Below are positions 6,600 to 9,664 of a DNA stretch of 9,664 nucleotides, in pieces. The notes beneath the pieces were generated by a model. The model saw only the letters and a list, made by a program, of their open reading frames with translations. It ran no database searches and was not told the origin of the DNA. Position 1 is the stretch's first letter, and every line of letters starts with the position of its first letter. The translations under genes and the position numbers were made by a program. Source of the stretch: Burkholderiales bacterium UBA2647 (GTDB lineage: Bacteria; Pseudomonadota; Gammaproteobacteria; Burkholderiales; Burkholderiaceae_E); contig DENJ01000115.1 in NCBI GenBank assembly GCA_002359635.1, forward strand, positions 29,123 through 38,786, given 5' to 3'.

Positions 6600-6609
6600 G
6601 AAATGCTCC
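6600..6609 (-). promoter_or_regulatory. Ribosome binding site of the deacylase, with start-codon hairpin
   Basis: GGAGCATTTC on the minus strand gives GGAG at 8-nt spacing from the ATG at 6597-6595. GCATT-TCG-AATGC can fold over the start codon. The same ten bases occur on the plus strand at 4749-4758, before the small ORF that faces this gene. Confidence 0.55.
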
Positions 6610-6611
6610 GG

Positions 6612-7853
6612 TTAATCAGCTAGATCTTTGGTCAAATTCGTCGAGGGTTCAAGCTCAAGCTCGGCACGTGCAACAAGCGCCTCAGGAAGGCTTGAATGCA
6701 CTGCCACCCCTAGTCGCTCAAACTCCTTAGCCTGCTGAATCAAATTGGCCTTTCCGGTGACCAGCTGTGAAACTGCTTTGTCATAGCTATCACGAGCCTT
6801 AGAAAGCGATTGGTCGATTGCTTCCATCGTGGAAACAAATGCGACCAGTTTTTTATAAATTTTTGCAGCTCTTTCAGCAAGTTCAGCACTGTGTTTGTGC
6901 TGGTCTTCAAAGCGCCAAAGCTGCCGAACGATTTGTAAGCTTGTCAACAAAGTTGTTGGGGTGGTAATCACCACTTGCTGATCCATAGCCTTTTGAAAGA
7001 GCGTTGAATCGCCACGCATAGCCTCTCCAAAGGCTGATTCGATAGGTATAAACATAAAAACAATTTCTGGTGTATTGAGTCCAGGCAGTTCAGCATAAGA
7101 TCGCGAAGACAGCTCTTGGACTCGATCGTTGATCGCACGCAGGTGTTCTTGAAGCGCAACACTGCGTTCATGATTGTCAAGAGCATTCACATATCGTGTG
7201 TAAGCATTTAGCGAGACCTTTGCATCGATAACGATGTGTTTTCCTTGCGGCAAAAAAACAATCGCATCGGGCCGCTTTCTGCCACTATCGGTTTGAAAAC
7301 TGACTTCCCGACGAAAATCAGTTCCATCCCTCAAACCGGAACGCTCTAACAAATTAGACAATACAAGTTCACCCCAATGACCTTGCACCTTTGACTGCCC
7401 TTGCAAGGCCGTCGACAGCTTATGTGCCTCCTGGGTCATTTGCTGATTGAGCGACTTAAGCTGATTGAGTTCAGCCTGCAATTGCGCGGCGCGCTCAACA
7501 TCTTTTAGCTGAACATCGTCCAACTTCGCTCTGAACTCGACAATACGGTCTTTTAAGGGTTCGATGAGTCGCCCGAGTTGCTGCTCGCTTTGAACAGTGA
7601 ATTGCTTGGTGCGCTCATCAAGCATTTGAGCGGCGAGAAGCTTGATTTGGTCATGGAGCCATCGACTATGTTGTTCCAAACTTTGTTCACGCTCGAGTTG
7701 TACTTTTTGGGTTGCCTGTGTCTCAGATTCGAGTTGTGCTCGCAAGGCCTGCTGCTCTGAGCGTGCAATCAACGAGCGAACCCAGTACCCGCCCAGGCCA
7801 CCTAGCGCCACCCCAATCGTCAACATGAAGACCAATCCAAGTTCAGCAAACAA
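6612..7853 (-). CDS. rmuC: DNA recombination protein RmuC
   Basis: A 413-aa RmuC homologue. Residues about 4-29 form a single N-terminal membrane anchor (LGLVFMLTIGVALGGLGGYW), and about 31-150 form a long coiled coil rich in Gln, Glu and Leu. The conserved RmuC core at about 155-360 has a PD-(D/E)xK-type nuclease-like fold: QGHWGELVLSNLLERSGL (157-174), RPDAIVFLP (194-202) and IVIDAKVSLNAY (207-218). Glu162, Asp196, Asp210 and Lys212 are the visible candidate active-site residues. RmuC limits DNA inversions at short inverted repeats in E. coli; its biochemical activity is poorly known. The start is a rare TTG at 7853-7851, favoured by GGGAG 8 nt upstream; the in-frame ATG at 7826 has no such site and would clip the membrane anchor. 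It is upstream of and probably co-transcribed with the deacylase gene, and diverges from the hydrolase gene with only 35 bp between starts. Confidence 0.95.
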   Translation of the reverse strand: MFAELGLVFMLTIGVALGGLGGYWVRSLIARSEQQALRAQLESETQATQKVQLEREQSLEQHSRWLHDQIKLLAAQMLDERTKQFTVQSEQQLGRLIEPLKDRIVEFRAKLDDVQLKDVERAAQLQAELNQLKSLNQQMTQEAHKLSTALQGQSKVQGHWGELVLSNLLERSGLRDGTDFRREVSFQTDSGRKRPDAIVFLPQGKHIVIDAKVSLNAYTRYVNALDNHERSVALQEHLRAINDRVQELSSRSYAELPGLNTPEIVFMFIPIESAFGEAMRGDSTLFQKAMDQQVVITTPTTLLTSLQIVRQLWRFEDQHKHSAELAERAAKIYKKLVAFVSTMEAIDQSLSKARDSYDKAVSQLVTGKANLIQQAKEFERLGVAVHSSLPEALVARAELELEPSTNLTKDLAD

Positions 7854-7861
7854 AAGTTAAA

Positions 7862-7866
7862 CTCCC
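7862..7866 (-). promoter_or_regulatory. Ribosome binding site supporting the TTG start of rmuC
   Basis: GGGAG on the minus strand is separated by 8 nt from the TTG at 7853-7851. The next in-frame ATG (7826-7824) is preceded by a pyrimidine-rich stretch without a Shine-Dalgarno match, so the TTG start is preferred and keeps the full membrane segment. Confidence 0.65.
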
Positions 7867-7886
7867 GCAAGTCTCACAAGGCTTGC
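7867..7886. promoter_or_regulatory. Operator-like inverted repeat between rmuC and the hydrolase gene
   Basis: GCAAG (7867-7871) and CTTGC (7882-7886) form a 5-bp inverted repeat with a 10-bp spacer, about one helical turn plus, filling most of the 35-bp divergent interval. It also covers the AAGG ribosome binding site of the hydrolase gene. A dimeric regulator could sit here, but the arms are short and chance is possible. Confidence 0.25.
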
Positions 7887-7888
7887 CC

Positions 7889-8794
7889 ATGAACACTTTC
7901 GAACCTACCATCGATTCACTTCCCTGGTCCTACGGCAATCTTGCCGTCTACCGCTGGAATGCTAGCCTGCCCATGCAAGCTCGCGGCGTCGTTTTGATGG
8001 TCCATGGGCTCGGTGAACATATGGGACGTTACAGCCAAACTGCGCAGGTTTTGCAGCAGGAGGGCTGGATTTGTGTCGGATATGACCATCTCGGTCACGG
8101 CCGATCCGAAGGCGACAGAGGAAAAATCCCTTTTTCCGACGCCTTGGTTGAAGGCTTGGTCCATGTCGCGCAACATGTCATCGCAGAGATGCCGAGCAAA
8201 ATCGCCCAAGATCTCCCCTTGATCCTTCTAGGACACAGTATGGGTGGTCTTGTTGTCGTGCAGGCGATTGCTAAAGCACGCGATCGAATGCCAGATATCT
8301 GTGCAGCCGTGCTAAGCGCTCCTGCCCTTGGGATTTTCTTGAGCACATCCGAAAAGTGGCTACTCCATTGCATCCCTCTCTTGTTCCCCAATTTATGCCT
8401 CGCCAATAAGATCGATACCAGCACCCTTTGCAGAGACAGGGCTGTTGTTGAGCGCTACAACAAGGATCCGCTTGTTCACCGCAAAATATCGCTTCGCCTT
8501 GCAGCATGGATGTTTCACGCCTCCCAACAGATCGACCAATGTGCCCGAGATTGGTCGATACCCGTATTGCTCTTATTGGCGGGTAAGGACGAGCTTGTTG
8601 ATAACAACAGCGCAAGACGGTTCGCTCAGCAGCTATCTGCCGAACTGGTGGCGGTCGACAACGAGCCTGAAATGCTTCATGAAGTACTAAACGATCCGGA
8701 AAAGGGCCGCGTCTTGAACCGTATTGCAGATTGGATGGACCTAGCAGTTACATCGTTGCCAGAGGCTTTTTCGCATGCGCTGGCTCGACGTTAA
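7889..8794 (+). CDS. Alpha/beta hydrolase, monoacylglycerol lipase/lysophospholipase-like
   Basis: A 301-aa serine hydrolase of the monoacylglycerol lipase/PldB (hydrolase_4, serine aminopeptidase S33-like) group. The oxyanion-hole region is VLMVHGLGEHMGRY (35-48), a very typical family signature. YDHLGHGRSEG (65-75) follows. The nucleophile elbow is GHSMGG with Ser117. Asp234 lies in AGKDELVD (231-238) and His264 in EMLHEVLND (261-269), completing a Ser-Asp-His triad. The cap region (about 145-215) contains hydrophobic helices suited to a lipid substrate. There is no signal peptide, so it is probably cytoplasmic, acting on monoacylglycerols, lysophospholipids or similar esters. The ATG at 7889 has AAGG 7 nt upstream; a TTG two codons earlier is too close to it. 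Its tail overlaps the MarR gene on the other strand by 47 bp. Substrate specificity cannot be read from sequence. Confidence 0.92.
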   Translation: MNTFEPTIDSLPWSYGNLAVYRWNASLPMQARGVVLMVHGLGEHMGRYSQTAQVLQQEGWICVGYDHLGHGRSEGDRGKIPFSDALVEGLVHVAQHVIAEMPSKIAQDLPLILLGHSMGGLVVVQAIAKARDRMPDICAAVLSAPALGIFLSTSEKWLLHCIPLLFPNLCLANKIDTSTLCRDRAVVERYNKDPLVHRKISLRLAAWMFHASQQIDQCARDWSIPVLLLLAGKDELVDNNSARRFAQQLSAELVAVDNEPEMLHEVLNDPEKGRVLNRIADWMDLAVTSLPEAFSHALARR

Positions 8795-9476
8795 GGTGGT
8801 CGCTCACGGCCGCTAAACTAACCCTAAGCATTTTAAGTTGCGCCGCAGACAGCGCGGCAAGTGCATGCGGTAGCACGCCGGTGTAAGGCTTGGGCGCCTT
8901 GCGCAAAAGCAGTCTACCTTTAGCCGTAATGCTCAGCTCCACTTTCCGGCGGTCATCGCCCGAGCGAAGCGACTCGATATAACCCGCTTCAAGCAATAAA
9001 CGCACGAGATTACTTGCTGTGCTCTGGTGAACATCCATGCCGCTGGCGATCTCGCCCAGACTAGCGCCTGGCGAAGCCTCAATCAACGCAAGTGCCCAGA
9101 CTTGTGCCCCACCAATACCAACCGCCTTCTCCACTCTGGCGAAATGTGTACGCACCGCCGCGAAGATCGAGCGAAACTGCCCGAGAACTTCTTTAGCTAA
9201 CATGTGCTCGGATTGACCCTTGGTTGCAGCTTTGTCCGCAATGCGCGAACGACCACCCCCTGTGAGTGCTGAATCATCCTTCGTCCCTAAGAAACGCTGG
9301 CCTCGCCCTACTTTGGATTCCGTGCGGCCGTTGGTCGATGCTCGTGCTTTTGACCTCTCGCTTGAGGTCTTGGGAAGGACCACTGGCGGCGTCGTTATCC
9401 GCTTACCCGCTGATTTGGTCGATGGGCTCGGGTCCAACTTCAATACATGCTTTTTTTCTCGACTTGAGGTACTCAC
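8748..9476 (-). CDS. MarR-family regulator with long basic N-terminal extension
   Basis: A 242-aa protein whose MarR-type winged helix core occupies about 92-225. It comprises LGQFRSIFAAVRTHFARVEK (98-117), the helix-turn-helix LGEIASGMDVHQSTASNLVRLL (140-161) and the wing SGDDRRKVELSITAKGRLLL (172-191), with the DxR signature at Asp175-Arg177. Residues 1-91 are unusual: rich in Ser, Thr, Lys, Arg and Pro, without predicted structure, resembling the disordered basic tails of some DNA-binding proteins. The only far-upstream start is the GTG at 9476, because a TGA lies four codons before it. An ATG at 9203 (residue 92) would give a normal-length MarR of 151 aa. A promoter-like sequence 28 nt before the GTG favours the long form. 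The last 47 bp overlap the hydrolase gene tail-to-tail. Likely autoregulated, ligand unknown. Confidence 0.86.
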   Translation of the reverse strand: MSTSSREKKHVLKLDPSPSTKSAGKRITTPPVVLPKTSSERSKARASTNGRTESKVGRGQRFLGTKDDSALTGGGRSRIADKAATKGQSEHMLAKEVLGQFRSIFAAVRTHFARVEKAVGIGGAQVWALALIEASPGASLGEIASGMDVHQSTASNLVRLLLEAGYIESLRSGDDRRKVELSITAKGRLLLRKAPKPYTGVLPHALAALSAAQLKMLRVSLAAVSDHLNVEPAHAKKPLATM

Positions 9477-9493
9477 ACGCTTGTCTCAGGGGG

Positions 9494-9521
9494 TAGTGTT
9501 GATCGTTGTGAGCATAGTGTT
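9494..9521. promoter_or_regulatory. Phased TAGTGTT direct repeat over the MarR promoter
   Basis: TAGTGTT occurs at 9494-9500 and again at 9515-9521, exactly 21 bp (two helical turns) apart. The second copy overlaps the putative -10 element of the MarR gene and the first covers the expected transcript start. This placement fits autorepression, although MarR operators are usually inverted rather than direct repeats. Confidence 0.35.
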
Positions 9522-9540
9522 CTGTGGTTCATAAAGTCAA
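9511..9540 (-). promoter_or_regulatory. Putative sigma70 promoter of the MarR gene
   Basis: On the minus strand TTGACT (9540-9535) and TATGCT (9516-9511) match the -35 and -10 consensus at 5 and 4 of 6 positions, with an 18-bp spacer. Transcription would begin near 9504, leaving a leader of about 28 nt before the GTG at 9476. It supports translation of the long N-terminal form. Confidence 0.5.
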
Positions 9541-9664
9541 ATCGTACGAAACCCAACGACCTGCAGCCTCTAAATGGAGGTGAGTAGCAGGACCACACGG
9601 GAATCGACACGCCGCTTTTGACAAGGCTCACACCACAGCAGCCAGGAAAAGACGATCGGCGACC
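9541..9664. other. Right-edge stretch without a supported gene
   Basis: No convincing coding sequence is visible. A near-perfect anti-Shine-Dalgarno match, GGAGGTGA (9576-9583), lies on the plus strand, but no ATG, GTG or TTG follows at usable spacing. The minus strand is open from the edge through to a TGA at 9475-9473, yet the conceptual peptide is Cys/Ser-rich and featureless. The stretch probably belongs to upstream intergenic DNA. Confidence 0.5.

Noticed and set aside
3707..7853. A defence island built from the WYL regulator and RmuC, both sometimes linked to DNA stress or phage defence
   Set aside because: No nuclease, methyltransferase, helicase, toxin or other defence effector is present, and the neighbours are transport and hydrolytic genes with no mobile-element boundary.
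9574..9621. Fifteen-codon ATG frame next to the GGAGGTGA motif at 9576-9583
   Set aside because: The motif lies inside the frame rather than before it, and no start codon follows it at usable distance.
9473..9664. Minus-strand open frame running from the right edge to a TGA that overlaps the MarR GTG start by 4 bp
   Set aside because: The 63-residue conceptual product is Cys/Ser-rich with no motif, and the likely MarR promoter lies inside it. A partial upstream gene cannot be excluded without more sequence.

Overview
The window looks like a stretch of betaproteobacterial chromosome, most likely Burkholderiales. The best taxonomic hint is a Bug-type (tripartite tricarboxylate transporter) periplasmic receptor, a family greatly expanded in that order. 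The WYL and MarR regulators, the thioredoxin/TPR protein with an intact CGPC motif and the moderate-to-high GC fit, but the assignment is inference. No tRNA, rRNA, CRISPR array, transposase, integrase or phage gene is visible.

Left part (1-3706). After a degenerate 21-bp repeat at the edge, a putative promoter precedes a small two-CxxC zinc-ribbon-like protein (+ strand). It converges on a tight minus-strand operon, in transcription order: Bug receptor (2617-3588), geranylgeranyl-reductase-family flavoprotein (1358-2620, GTG start inside a 4-bp overlap) and a CnoX/YbbN-like thioredoxin-TPR protein (478-1344, GTG start). A WYL-domain regulator (3707-4690, +) is divergent from the operon across about 118 bp and is the obvious candidate regulator.

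Middle part (4691-7853). A second minus-strand unit runs rmuC (TTG start) then an N-acyl-D-amino-acid deacylase-like amidohydrolase, 14 bp apart. Facing its 3' end is a small plus-strand ORF with a consensus-like ribosome binding site and one predicted membrane segment. Its second half is antisense to the deacylase, and its reality is uncertain.

Right part (7854-9664). An alpha/beta hydrolase of the monoacylglycerol lipase/lysophospholipase type (+) diverges from rmuC with only 35 bp between start codons. It overlaps by 47 bp, tail to tail, a MarR-family regulator (-) that has an unusual basic N-terminal extension of about 90 residues. The last 188 bases hold a plausible MarR promoter with a phased heptamer repeat, and no supported gene.

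Overall the genes look like ordinary accessory metabolism, regulation and stress maintenance. I do not see a convincing new multi-gene defence or mobile system. The points most worth a second look are the Bug/flavoprotein/CnoX operon with its divergent WYL gene, the non-canonical metal-ligand set of the deacylase, the small membrane ORF at 4759, and the MarR tail with its promoter repeats.
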